A stretch of DNA of 64,000 bases, taken from contig NZ_JBJXCY010000001.1 in the NCBI RefSeq assembly GCF_046159835.1, positions 248,001 to 312,000 on the forward strand, given 5' to 3'. The notes beneath the pieces are model-generated. The model was not told where the DNA came from. It ran no database searches and was given only the letters and a program-made list of their open reading frames with translations. Position numbers and translations under genes: made by a program. Each line of letters starts with the position of its first letter. Within the stretch, counting starts at the first letter, position 1. This stretch comes from JACKJK01 sp046159835 (GTDB taxonomy: Bacteria > Pseudomonadota > Alphaproteobacteria > Rhizobiales > Tepidamorphaceae). Of the stretch, positions 24,366-34,798 are shown piece after piece.

Positions 24366-24384
24366 ACATCTGCGGGCGACTAAC

Positions 24385-25563
24385 TTAGCTGTTCATCGAG
24401 AATTTTGCGGTCAGTAACTCAGTAAATTTTCCGGAGAAATTTATCCTATCGCCGGCAAAGCAAGTGACCGATGTTTCCGAATTTGAGTAAGGACTCAATC
24501 TCTGTAGGCATACGCCGCACGGGACGATATTTGAGCCGTCATTTGGCGTATAAAGATATACATTTTGGATTCGAGCGGCCCCTGAATCGGCAATCATGCT
24601 AGCTAACGCGCCGGACTCCGCGCATATCCCGGCCGGGAATGAGACGTTTTCAATATTTACCCCGAAATATTTATTTCCTGATTGATTCACTATACAAGAA
24701 ACTACCGGAAATTTAGAATACACCGCATCGCAACGATCGAGTCGTGACTTCATTTCATCAAAAACTTGCATATTGTCAGGTTTAACCCTAAATTGATCCA
24801 GCCGCTGCGCCTTCTCAAGAAGAAGTGCGAGATTGCTTGACGAGCGGCGTCCAATTAATTTTTCTAATTCGGCTGGGTTCATCAAATTATCTGATATTTT
24901 CTGTCGAAACGCATCAAATCCAGCGTCTTTGAGATCGCCAAATTTAGGAAATTTCATTCCATCACTTGACGCCGATAGTGAGGTAATTTGATCACGCTCT
25001 ATTTCTACAACAAACGTGTCATGTCGGTGAACAGTGTAATCTGTATCAAGCTTATTGAAAAAGAATCCAGCGCCAGATTTTGAGGCATAAATCTTCATAT
25101 CTGTCATCCCATCTGGAACTTCGTAGCTTTTCATATCTTCAGTTTCTTCAAATCCATAGTAAAAATATGTAAAATGCTTTGCCCCAACCCCTCTATCTTT
25201 GATGGTCACGTGATCTGACTCCCACCTTCCGCGTGGTCGAAGCGAGGGATGGCGATCATTCCATTCAATGGAGTACGATCGGCCACGGGCCATTATCGTT
25301 TTTTTCCAAAACGCGGGCCAAAGGGCTATCAGTGCTATGCAAGGCGTTCCGGTTTGTTGATGGAACTCTAGGTAATACGAAGGGCCACCGATCTCGCGCC
25401 AATTTGATGTGAAAGCTATGATTCGAGGGACTATAAGTAGGGAAATGACTATAACTATAACCAAAAATATTGATGAGTCTTCTAAATTGGGTAGCCGCAG
25501 TATGACAGCTACAGCTGAACTTAAAACGGCAAATAGAAAAAAGTCAAAATAGTTTCTATTCAT
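24385..25563 (-). CDS. Two-TM membrane protein with C-terminal cytidine-deaminase domain
   Basis: This 392-residue protein has two N-terminal membrane helices (about 5-23 and 31-50) and an aromatic, beta-rich middle (about 60-200) that I do not recognise. The C-terminal domain (about 280-392) closely follows the tetrameric cytidine deaminase pattern. Its GVNIEN (301-306) matches the nucleoside-binding N-x-E. C314-A-E316 gives a zinc ligand and the catalytic glutamate. P348-CGVC-L supplies zinc ligands C349 and C352. The active site looks intact. The gene is visibly AT-richer than its surroundings, stands alone between tRNA-Phe and an Lrp gene, and has about 227 bp of non-coding AT-rich DNA upstream. 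It looks acquired. A nucleotide-depleting defence or signal-gated effector is a hypothesis only. Confidence 0.8.
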   Translation of the reverse strand: MNRNYFDFFLFAVLSSAVAVILRLPNLEDSSIFLVIVIVISLLIVPRIIAFTSNWREIGGPSYYLEFHQQTGTPCIALIALWPAFWKKTIMARGRSYSIEWNDRHPSLRPRGRWESDHVTIKDRGVGAKHFTYFYYGFEETEDMKSYEVPDGMTDMKIYASKSGAGFFFNKLDTDYTVHRHDTFVVEIERDQITSLSASSDGMKFPKFGDLKDAGFDAFRQKISDNLMNPAELEKLIGRRSSSNLALLLEKAQRLDQFRVKPDNMQVFDEMKSRLDRCDAVYSKFPVVSCIVNQSGNKYFGVNIENVSFPAGICAESGALASMIADSGAARIQNVYLYTPNDGSNIVPCGVCLQRLSPYSNSETSVTCFAGDRINFSGKFTELLTAKFSMNS

Positions 25564-25790
25564 GAGGATGTGAGCCTAAACGATTGGCGGGGTCGGGGCT
25601 TAGAATTTTCGAGCAATGAAACCATATAGTGGGTTAACCGTCAAAGGTGCTGCTTTAAATCGAGTATAACTCAATATGTTCAATGAAATAGAACGTGTGC
25701 CTCTAAACGAATGTCTATTGGGCCGCGAGTTGCCCGTAAAATCAGCCGCCGGATTTGCGGATTCGCTTCCGAATAGTGCGGGTGCATTAT

Positions 25791-26273
25791 TTACCTAGAG
25801 CTTGGCTTCTCGCCCAACGGCAACGCGGTTCGCGAGACCAGCTCTTCCATGGAGAGCAGCGACGTGACGTTGAAGATGGAAACGTCCGCGACGAGCGAGC
25901 GGTAGAAGGCATCATAGGCCTGCGGGTCGGCGACGCGGACCTTGGCGATGTAGTCGATGTCGCCGGCGAGGCGGTGCGCCTCCTGCACCTCCGGCCGCCG
26001 GCGGATCGCCTGCAGGAACTGCTCGGTCCATTCCGGATCGTGCCGCGCGGTGCGGATCAGCACGTAGAAGCAGCAACCAAGCCCCACATGCGCCGGGTCC
26101 AGCAGTGCCACTTGTGCGCGGATCACGCCGCGTTCACGCAATTTCCGGATACGAGTCCAGACCGGTGTCTTGGAAGACCCCACTTTTTCGGCCAAATCCT
26201 CGAGAGATTGCGTTGTGTCGCGCTGAAGCTCGGAGAGGATTTTCCGATCCAGCCCGTCCAGTGCATCAGACAT
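25791..26273 (-). CDS. Lrp/AsnC family transcriptional regulator, divergent from cys operon
   Basis: This 160-residue regulator has an N-terminal helix-turn-helix (LDRKILSELQRDTTQSLEDLAEKVG, then KTPVWTRIRKLRERGVI) and the C-terminal RAM domain with AGDIDYIAKVRV. It is divergent from cysH, with 188 bp between starts that hold two dyads. Position suggests control of the sulfate assimilation operon, perhaps in response to a sulfur amino acid; that is inferred from context. Confidence 0.88.
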   Translation of the reverse strand: MSDALDGLDRKILSELQRDTTQSLEDLAEKVGSSKTPVWTRIRKLRERGVIRAQVALLDPAHVGLGCCFYVLIRTARHDPEWTEQFLQAIRRRPEVQEAHRLAGDIDYIAKVRVADPQAYDAFYRSLVADVSIFNVTSLLSMEELVSRTALPLGEKPSSR

Positions 26274-26283
26274 TTTGAGAAAC

Positions 26284-26296
26284 CTCTAATTTAGAG
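26284..26296. promoter_or_regulatory. Perfect dyad next to the lrp start
   Basis: CTCTAA-T-TTAGAG is a perfect 13-bp inverted repeat 11 bp upstream of the Lrp gene ATG. Short AT-centred dyads of this kind suit Lrp-type autoregulation. Whether the regulator binds here is not known. Confidence 0.4.
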
Positions 26297-26367
26297 AACA
26301 ACGTTCCGATGTAGTCGCGATAGCCTCGCATATCGTTCCTATTTGTTCGCGCATATAGCCCGGTTTT

Positions 26368-26388
26368 GGGAAATAATCCTATATTCCC
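26368..26388. promoter_or_regulatory. AT-centred dyad upstream of cysH
   Basis: GGGAA-N11-TTCCC has an AT-rich centre, 74 bp upstream of the cysH ATG. It is a possible second operator for the divergent Lrp regulator. It could be chance. Confidence 0.3.
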
Positions 26389-26461
26389 GTCCATCGCAAG
26401 GCGGCTGGCGACACCTGCCGGCCGCAACCTCTGAACGGCACCCGCCCCCAAGGACAGCAAG

Positions 26462-27202
26462 ATGGAAACCGCGCTGCACGATACAGCGAGACAACTCGAC
26501 GCCGAATTGCGCGAGATCGACGCTCTTCCCGCACGCCTGCGCCACATCGCGCAGGCCGTTCCGGGCCGCGTCGCATTCTCCACCTCGCTCGGTATCGAGG
26601 ACCAGGTGGTGCTGGCTGCCATTGCCGCCGCCGATGCGGACGTTGACGTCTTCACGCTCGATACCGGCCGACACTTTCCCGAGACGCTGGAAACGCTAGA
26701 CATGAGCGAGGCCCGCTACGGGCGGCAGATCCGCGTCGTGTTTCCCGAGAGCGACGACGTGGAACAGCTCGTCGCGCGCGACGGCATCTTCGGGTTCCGC
26801 AACTCGCTGGAAGCCCGCCGCGCCTGCTGCGACGTGCGCAAGGTGCGCCCGCTCAACCGCGCGCTGCAAGGCGCGTCCGGCTGGATCACCGGTCTGCGTT
26901 CCGGCCAGGCCACGACGCGCGCGGAAGTGCCGCTCGCCAGTGCCGACACGAACCTCGGCCTCATTAAGATTTCCCCGCTGGGCGACTGGTCGCTGGAGCG
27001 CATCGAAGCCTATGCAGATGAACACGCCGTGCCGCGCAACCCGCTGCACGCACGCGGTTTCCCCTCCATCGGCTGCCAGCCCTGCACCCGCGCCATCGAG
27101 CCGGGCGAGGACATCCGCGCCGGGCGCTGGTGGTGGGAAAACGCGGAACACAAGGAATGCGGACTGCACAGCCGTCCGCGCGCGAAAGGCCAGGCGGCAT
27201 GA
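26462..27202 (+). CDS. cysH: Adenylylsulfate (APS) reductase
   Basis: This 246-residue enzyme reduces activated sulfate to sulfite with thioredoxin. It has the LDTGRHFPET motif near residue 66. The iron-sulfur ligands of the APS-type enzyme are present: C122-C123 and C205-x2-C208 (GCQPCTR). The catalytic cysteine is in ECGLH (C233). These cysteines argue for APS rather than PAPS as substrate, in line with the absence of a CysC kinase here. Its stop codon overlaps the cysD start. Confidence 0.94.
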   Translation: METALHDTARQLDAELREIDALPARLRHIAQAVPGRVAFSTSLGIEDQVVLAAIAAADADVDVFTLDTGRHFPETLETLDMSEARYGRQIRVVFPESDDVEQLVARDGIFGFRNSLEARRACCDVRKVRPLNRALQGASGWITGLRSGQATTRAEVPLASADTNLGLIKISPLGDWSLERIEAYADEHAVPRNPLHARGFPSIGCQPCTRAIEPGEDIRAGRWWWENAEHKECGLHSRPRAKGQAA

Positions 27203-28104
27203 ACCGACATCTCGACCAACTTGACCTGCTGGAAGCGGAAGCAATCCACATCTTCCGCGAGGCGGCAGCCCAGTTCCGCAAGCCGGTGCTGCTCTACTCG
27301 ATCGGCAAGGATTCGACCGTCCTGCTGCATCTGGCGCGCAAGGCTTTCTACCCGGCCAAGCCGCCGTTCCCGCTGCTGCACGTCGACACCACGTGGAAGT
27401 TCCGCGAGATGATCGCGTTCCGTGATCGCTCGGCGCGCGATTTCGGCCTCGACCTGATCGTCCACACCAACGAGGACGGCCGCCAGCGCAACGTGAACCC
27501 GTTCGACTTCGCGCCGTCCGTCTACACCGACGTGATGAAGACGCAGGCGCTGAAGCAGGCGCTCGACATGCACGGCTTCGACGGTGCCATCGGCGGTGCG
27601 CGCCGCGACGAGGACGGAAGCCGCGCCAAGGAGCGTGTCTTCTCGTTCCGCAACCCCGGACACCGCTGGGACCCGCGCCGCCAGCGCCCGGAACTCTGGC
27701 AGCTCTACAATGCCCGCCTCGCGCAGGCCGAGACGGCGCGCGTCTTCCCGCTGTCGAATTGGACCGAGGCCGACATCTGGCGCTACATCGCGCGTGAACG
27801 CCTCGACGTGGTGCCGCTCTATTTTGCCGACGTACGACCGACAATCGAGCGCGGCGGCAACCTGCTCGTCGTGGACGACGACCGGATCACACTTGAAGCC
27901 GGCGAAACGGTCGTTCCGCGCAAGGTGCGGTTCCGCACACTTGGCTGCTGGCCGCTGACCGCCGCTGTCCCCTCCGACGCCGAAGATCTCGAAAGCGTGA
28001 TCGCCGAAACCCTCGGCTCGCGCCTGTCCGAACGCCATGGCCGCATCATCGATCACGACGAGGCCGGCGCCATGGAACGCAAGAAGCAGGAAGGCTACTT
28101 CTGA
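27199..28104 (+). CDS. cysD: Sulfate adenylyltransferase subunit 2
   Basis: This 301-residue catalytic subunit of ATP sulfurylase has the PP-loop motif YSIGKDSTVLLH near residue 33 and the conserved GGARRDEDGSRAKERVFS segment near 134. With CysN it makes APS from sulfate and ATP. The ATG at 27199 overlaps the cysH stop codon (ATGA); a longer frame within cysH is not family-like. It overlaps cysN by one base (TGATG). Confidence 0.96.
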   Translation: MNRHLDQLDLLEAEAIHIFREAAAQFRKPVLLYSIGKDSTVLLHLARKAFYPAKPPFPLLHVDTTWKFREMIAFRDRSARDFGLDLIVHTNEDGRQRNVNPFDFAPSVYTDVMKTQALKQALDMHGFDGAIGGARRDEDGSRAKERVFSFRNPGHRWDPRRQRPELWQLYNARLAQAETARVFPLSNWTEADIWRYIARERLDVVPLYFADVRPTIERGGNLLVVDDDRITLEAGETVVPRKVRFRTLGCWPLTAAVPSDAEDLESVIAETLGSRLSERHGRIIDHDEAGAMERKKQEGYF

Positions 28105-29585
28105 TGACCGCACTTGCGAAGCAGGAAGCCCCGCTGGCTCCGCTCCTTCCCCGCACCCTGACCGAACAGGTCCGCGTGCTGATGTGCGGCTCGGTGGACG
28201 ACGGCAAGTCGACGCTGATCGGCCGCCTGCTGTGGGACAGTTCCGCCGTCTTCGATGACCAGCACGCCACCATCCTGCAGGCCGATGGCCAGCCGGATTT
28301 CTCGCGGCTGGTCGACGGGCTGACGGCGGAGCGCGAGCAGGGCATCACCATCGATATCGCCTGGCGCTATCTCGACGTGGATGACCGCCGCATTGTCATC
28401 ATCGACAGCCCCGGCCACGAGCAGTACACGCGCAACATGGCGAGCGGCGCGTCCCATGCCGACCTCGCCGTTCTGCTGGTCGATGCGCGCCACGGCATCA
28501 AGACGCAGACCCGCCGGCATGCCGCACTCCTGTCGCTATTCGGCATCCGCCGCGTTGTCGTCGCCATCAACAAGATGGACCTCGTCGACTGGTCGCGCGA
28601 GCGCTTCGAGCAGATCGCCCGCGACTTCGAGGGTGTTGCGCGCGGGCTCGCCTTCACCGAGGTCGAGACCGTGCCGATCAGCGCGAAGGGCGGCGACAAC
28701 ATCGTCTCGCGCTCAGCCCATACGCCATGGTTCGGCGGGCCGAGCCTGATCGACGTGCTGAGCGTGCCCCAAGCCGAGCTGGAGCGTGATCGTTCAGCCC
28801 TGCGCTTCCCGGTGCAGTACGTGCTGCGCGAGGGCCGCGATTTTCGTGGGCTGGCCGGGACGATCCTCAGCGGCCAGATCGCGGAAGGTGATGCCTTCCG
28901 CGACGCGATTTCCGGCCGCTCGGCTAAGGTGGCGCGCATCGTCACCATGGGCGGCGACCTGCGGATTGCGTCCGCCGGGCAGGCGGTCACCATCGTGCCA
29001 GACCGCGATCTCGACATTTCGCGCGGCGCGCTGCTGTCCGCGCCCGACGACGCGCCGACGCTGGCCGACCGTGTGGGCGCCCGCATCGTCTGGCTGTCCG
29101 AGACGCCATATGACCCGGCGTCGGGTTACCTGCTGCGCACGGGCACCGACACGGTGCCGCTGTCGAAGTTCGACGTCACATCCCACCTCGACCTGGCGAC
29201 GATCAGCGAGAAGCCGGCTGAGGGTTGCTCCAGCAATGATATCGCCGTGGTCTCCGCCCGGCTGGCGCGCCCTGTCGCGCTCGACACATTCAACGCAGGG
29301 CTTGGCACCGGATCAATCCTGATCGTCGACGCGCTGACCGGCGCGACGGTTGCCGGCGGTGTCGTCACGGAAGCCGCTGCCGCAGACACGACCGAGGACA
29401 CCGGCGCATTCCGCCTCACCCGGCAGATGCTCGGCTCCGGCCTGTGCCGCGACCTCGGCGACGCCGCGACAGACCGGGAAGAGTTCCGCCGCCGCGCGAC
29501 CGAGGCCGCAAACCTGCTGGCGGCGGCCGGCATCGCCGTCGATCTGAGCGATGTCCTCAAGCCGAACGCGAAGGAGGATGCGTGA
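28104..29585 (+). CDS. cysN: Sulfate adenylyltransferase subunit 1 (GTPase)
   Basis: This 493-residue GTPase subunit of ATP sulfurylase has G1 GSVDDGKST near residue 30, G3 DSPGHEQYTRNM near 110 and G4 NKMD near 156. It ends in an elongation-factor-like barrel without the APS-kinase (CysC) domain found in fused CysNC proteins. Together with an iron-sulfur CysH this indicates a direct APS-to-sulfite route. It overlaps cysG by one base. Confidence 0.95.
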   Translation: MTALAKQEAPLAPLLPRTLTEQVRVLMCGSVDDGKSTLIGRLLWDSSAVFDDQHATILQADGQPDFSRLVDGLTAEREQGITIDIAWRYLDVDDRRIVIIDSPGHEQYTRNMASGASHADLAVLLVDARHGIKTQTRRHAALLSLFGIRRVVVAINKMDLVDWSRERFEQIARDFEGVARGLAFTEVETVPISAKGGDNIVSRSAHTPWFGGPSLIDVLSVPQAELERDRSALRFPVQYVLREGRDFRGLAGTILSGQIAEGDAFRDAISGRSAKVARIVTMGGDLRIASAGQAVTIVPDRDLDISRGALLSAPDDAPTLADRVGARIVWLSETPYDPASGYLLRTGTDTVPLSKFDVTSHLDLATISEKPAEGCSSNDIAVVSARLARPVALDTFNAGLGTGSILIVDALTGATVAGGVVTEAAAADTTEDTGAFRLTRQMLGSGLCRDLGDAATDREEFRRRATEAANLLAAAGIAVDLSDVLKPNAKEDA

Positions 29586-31009
29586 TGCGTCACTTCCCCA
29601 TCTATCTCGACACCGAAGGCCAGACGGTCGTCGTTTCCGGCGCCGGTGAAACCGCGGTCGCAAAGCTGCGGCTGATCCTCAAGACGCAGGCGACCGTGCG
29701 CGTTTACGGCGCGGACCCGGCGCAGCAGGTGCTGCAATGGGCAGGCGAGGGCAAGGTTTCGTTCTCCGGCCGCGCGCTGGAAGCAGCCGACGTCACCGGC
29801 GCGCGGCTGCTCTACTGCGCCAATGACGACGAAGTCGAGGACGCGCGTGTCGCAGCCCTTGGCCACGGCGCGGGCGTGCTGGTCAACGTGGTCGACAATC
29901 TCGACGCCAGTCAGTTCATCACCCCGGCCATCGTCGACCGCGACCCCGTCACCATTGCCATCGGCACCGAGGGTGCGGCCCCCGTCCTCGCCCGCCGCAT
30001 CAAGGCGGATTTGGAAGCGCGACTCGATGCCTCGCTCGGCACGCTGGCGCGCATCGGCAAGGCGTTTCGCACCAAGGCCGAGAGCCTGCCGCATGGCCGT
30101 CCGCGCCGCGAGTTTTGGCAGCGATATTACGACTCCACCGGCGCCGAGGCGCTGGCCCATGGCGGCGAGCCTGCCGTGCGCGTCGCGCTCGATGCCATGC
30201 TGTGGGAGCACATGAGCGGCGCACGGAAACGCAAGTCCGGCTATGTCTGGCTGGTCGGTGCCGGCCCTGGCGACCCGGACCTGCTGACGGTGAAGGCGCA
30301 GCGCGTGCTGCGCGAGGCCGACGTGGTGATCCACGACCGGCTCGTCTCCCCGCAGGTGCTCGACCTTGCCCGCCGCGAGGCGGTCTTTGTCGAGGTCGGC
30401 AAGATCCCCGGCGGCGAAAGCTGGAAGCAGGATGATATCAACGCGCTGATGGTCGAGCATGCGGCCTCCGGTGCCCATGTCGTGCGGCTCAAGTCCGGTG
30501 ACCCGACCATCTACGGGCGGCTGGACGAGGAGATGGACGCACTCGACGAGGCCGGCATCGGCTTCGAGGTCGTCTCCGGCATCACGTCGGCCATCGCCGG
30601 TGCTGCCCGCATTCGGTCTTCGCTCACCAAGCGCAAGCGCAACTCCGAGTTCCGGTTTCTGACGGGGCAGGACGTCGCCGGTTTCGCCGAGCACGACTGG
30701 CGCGCGCTGGCGCGTCCCGGTTCGGTCGCCGCGATCTACATGGGCGTGCGCGCCTCACGCTTCGTGCAGGCGCGCCTGCTGATGCACGGCGCGGACGCTG
30801 CAACGCCGGTCACCGTCATCGAGCAGGTGTCGCGCGCCGAGGAAAAGACGGTCGCGACCAATCTCGGCAATCTCGAAACGGCGACGGCGGAAGCCGGCAT
30901 TCGCGGTCCGGCGATCATCTTCATCGGGCTGGAGCCGCGCGAGGCGGCTGCCCGCATCGCGCCGGAAGCGGTCGCAGTCGAGCCGGTGCAGGAGGCCGCG
31001 TATTCATGA
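29585..31009 (+). CDS. cysG: Siroheme synthase (trifunctional)
   Basis: This 474-residue protein joins two modules. The N-terminal Rossmann domain (SGAGETAVAKLRLIL near residue 19) is the precorrin-2 dehydrogenase/ferrochelatase. The C-terminal uroporphyrinogen III methyltransferase begins at VWLVGAGPGDPDLLT near 219, with VSGITSAIAGAA near 331. It makes the siroheme cofactor of CysI. The ATG at 29585 overlaps the end of cysN. It overlaps the DUF2849 gene by 4 bp. Confidence 0.95.
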   Translation: MRHFPIYLDTEGQTVVVSGAGETAVAKLRLILKTQATVRVYGADPAQQVLQWAGEGKVSFSGRALEAADVTGARLLYCANDDEVEDARVAALGHGAGVLVNVVDNLDASQFITPAIVDRDPVTIAIGTEGAAPVLARRIKADLEARLDASLGTLARIGKAFRTKAESLPHGRPRREFWQRYYDSTGAEALAHGGEPAVRVALDAMLWEHMSGARKRKSGYVWLVGAGPGDPDLLTVKAQRVLREADVVIHDRLVSPQVLDLARREAVFVEVGKIPGGESWKQDDINALMVEHAASGAHVVRLKSGDPTIYGRLDEEMDALDEAGIGFEVVSGITSAIAGAARIRSSLTKRKRNSEFRFLTGQDVAGFAEHDWRALARPGSVAAIYMGVRASRFVQARLLMHGADAATPVTVIEQVSRAEEKTVATNLGNLETATAEAGIRGPAIIFIGLEPREAAARIAPEAVAVEPVQEAAYS

Positions 31010-31299
31010 GCAAGTCCGCACCCCGCATCGTCTCCGCCAACGACTTGCTAGACGGCGACGTCATCTATTTCACTTCCCAGGATGGCTGGAGCCGCGACAT
31101 TTCCGACGCCGCTGTCGTCGCCGACGATGAGCCGGCGAACGATCTGCTGAAACGTGCTGAGGCCCAGCCCGGCATCGCGGTCGGTCCCTACCTCGTCCCC
31201 GTCGCGGTCGAGGATGGCGTCCCTGCACCGCTGCATGTTCGCGAGCGGCTGCGCATCGTCGGGCCGTCGGTTGGTCCGGTCAAAGCCAGCGCCGCCTGA
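31006..31299 (+). CDS. DUF2849 family protein
   Basis: This 97-residue soluble protein has the DUF2849 pattern: SANDLLDGDVIYFTSQDGWS, an A-x-V-A-D-D segment and PYLVPVAVEDGVPAPLHVRERLRIVGP. In alphaproteobacteria it is regularly found between cysG and cysI, which links it to sulfite reduction, but no biochemical role is established. It starts 4 bp inside cysG and ends 28 bp before cysI. Confidence 0.88.
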   Translation: MSKSAPRIVSANDLLDGDVIYFTSQDGWSRDISDAAVVADDEPANDLLKRAEAQPGIAVGPYLVPVAVEDGVPAPLHVRERLRIVGPSVGPVKASAA

Positions 31300-31327
31300 A
31301 ACGCACGAACCCGAAAGGCTTTTTGCC

Positions 31328-33016
<1,689 letters not shown>

Positions 33017-33040
33017 GACACGTTTGCGAGGACCGTTCAG

Positions 33041-34276
33041 ATGCCACTCATCACCTCAGCCGGGTTTGCCCCGCTTGGCGAAACCGCCTTCCTGCCGCTC
33101 GAGGACCTCGATGCGCAGCAGGACTCAGTTGCGCTCGACGTGCCCAATGACACGGCAGCCGAAAGCCTTGCGCCGGCTTTCAACCGGATCGATGCCATCC
33201 GCGTGCGCTTCGACAGCTTCGCCGACGGGCGCGGCTTCTCGCTGGCCAAGCGTCTGCGCAACCTCGGCTACCGCGGCAAACTGCGCGCGCAGGGCCACGT
33301 CATCTCCGACCAGTTCCGCTACGCGCTCGATTGCGGCTTCGACGAGATCGAGATCGGCGAGGACCTCGCCAATCGCCAACCGGAATCCGACTGGCTGAAA
33401 GCGCTGACCGGCAAGCCGACCTACCGCGACCGGCTGCGCAAGCCCGTCGCCGCGCCGGAGCCGGAACCCGTTGCGCCGGTTTCTGTCTACGTCTCCAACC
33501 CGAACGTCCACGAGCAGACGGTGACGCGCGTCACGCACCACACGGACAGCCTGTTCTCCTTCCGCATAACCCGCCCGCAGAGCTTCCGCTTCCGCTCCGG
33601 CGAGTTCGCGATGATCGGCCTGCCCAATGCGGAGCGCCCGGTCTTCCGCGCTTACTCGGTGGCAAGCCCGGCCTGGGACGATGAACTGGAGTTCTACTCG
33701 ATCAAGGTGCCGGACGGTCCGCTGACAGAGCATCTCCAGAAGATCGCCGAAGGCGACACCGTGCTGCTGCGCCCCAAGGCGACGGGCACGTTGACGCTCG
33801 ATTCCCTGCTGCCCGGCAAGCGCCTGTTCCTGTTCTCGACCGGCACCGGCTTTGCGCCCTTTGCCTCGATCATCCGCGACCCGGAAACCTACGAGAAGTT
33901 CGAGCAGGTGATCGTCACCCACACCTGCCGCACGGCAGCCGAACTGGCCTACGGGCACGAGGTGGTCGCCGGCACGCGCGAGGACCCCATCGTCGGTGAG
34001 CTCGCCGATGAAAGCCGCTTGGTGCATTTCACCTCGCTGACGCGCGAGCCGCATGCCGTGACCGGTCGCATCACCGACCTGATGGAAGCCGGCACCTTCC
34101 CCAAGGCGGTCGGCGTGGAGGCCATCGACCCGGAGCACGACCGCGCGATGATCTGCGGCTCGAGCCGGATGCTGGCCGACACCAAGGACCTGTGCATCCG
34201 CTTCGGGCTGGAGGAGGGCAGCAACGCCCGCCCCAACACCTTCGTGGTCGAACGCGCCTTCGTCGACGCGAAGTAG
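33041..34276 (+). CDS. DUF934 / ferredoxin-NADP reductase fusion protein
   Basis: This 411-residue protein has a DUF934 domain at about 1-135 (motifs DGRGFSLAKRLRNLGYRG and FDEIEIGEDLA), a proline-rich linker near 140-150, and a ferredoxin--NADP+ reductase domain from about 152 to the end (FRFRSGEFAMIGL; RAYSVASPAWDDELEFYSIKV; STGTGFAPFASI; MICGSSRML). DUF934 genes usually stand alone beside cysI. Fusion to a reductase strongly suggests that DUF934 helps dock or deliver electrons to sulfite reductase. It starts 24 bp after cysI and ends the cys operon. Confidence 0.92.
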   Translation: MPLITSAGFAPLGETAFLPLEDLDAQQDSVALDVPNDTAAESLAPAFNRIDAIRVRFDSFADGRGFSLAKRLRNLGYRGKLRAQGHVISDQFRYALDCGFDEIEIGEDLANRQPESDWLKALTGKPTYRDRLRKPVAAPEPEPVAPVSVYVSNPNVHEQTVTRVTHHTDSLFSFRITRPQSFRFRSGEFAMIGLPNAERPVFRAYSVASPAWDDELEFYSIKVPDGPLTEHLQKIAEGDTVLLRPKATGTLTLDSLLPGKRLFLFSTGTGFAPFASIIRDPETYEKFEQVIVTHTCRTAAELAYGHEVVAGTREDPIVGELADESRLVHFTSLTREPHAVTGRITDLMEAGTFPKAVGVEAIDPEHDRAMICGSSRMLADTKDLCIRFGLEEGSNARPNTFVVERAFVDAK

Positions 34277-34382
34277 GCCTGTCTCGCCTGTTTCGCAGGC
34301 CCGCGTCCCGCTCTAGTCTGGCCACGCTTCGCGCGCGCACGTTTTGCTCGGCCGGCGGAGCGTGTCACGCAGGGAGGCGACC

Positions 34383-34763
34383 ATGGACGAAGAGCTGTTT
34401 CGCAAGGGACTGGAGCAGCGCAAGGCAACGCTCGGCGCGGAATATGTCGAGAAGAACCTCGCCGCGGCGGACGATTTCACCCGTCCGTTTCAGGAGGCGA
34501 TGACCCAGTGGTGCTGGGGCTTCGGCTGGGGGGATGATGCCATCGACCCCAAGACCCGCTCGATGATGAACCTCGCCATGATCGGCGCACTCGGCAAGAT
34601 GCACGAGTGGGAACTGCACTGCCGCGGCGCGCTGAACAACGGCGTTACCCCGGAGGAAATCCGCGCCATCATCCACGTTGTCGGCATCTATTGCGGCGTG
34701 CCGCAGGCGCTGGAGTGCTTCCGCGCCGCCCGCAAGGTGCTGGAGGCGGAAGGCAAGCTGTGA
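34383..34763 (+). CDS. Carboxymuconolactone decarboxylase family protein
   Basis: This 126-residue protein has the CMD all-helical pattern: RSMMNLAMIGALGKMHEWELHCRGA and GVTPEEIRAIIHVVGIYCGVPQALE. It resembles 4-carboxymuconolactone decarboxylase, but the C-x2-C motif of the redox-active AhpD branch is absent. No other protocatechuate genes are present in the window, so the substrate is uncertain. The GGAGG before the ATG is a good ribosome binding site. Confidence 0.85.
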   Translation: MDEELFRKGLEQRKATLGAEYVEKNLAAADDFTRPFQEAMTQWCWGFGWGDDAIDPKTRSMMNLAMIGALGKMHEWELHCRGALNNGVTPEEIRAIIHVVGIYCGVPQALECFRAARKVLEAEGKL

Positions 34764-34798
34764 GCGTCGCGCGACGTTTCCGGTAACGGACCTGCCTG

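Noticed and set aside
24238..25790. Integrative element bounded by att sites at tRNA-Phe
   Set aside because: I could not find a second copy of the tRNA 3' end in or beyond the islet, and there is no integrase; acquisition is suggested by composition only.
25564..25790. Small genes in the AT-rich gap upstream of the deaminase-like gene
   Set aside because: No open frame with a ribosome binding site and coding character; nothing recognisable found in about 227 bp.
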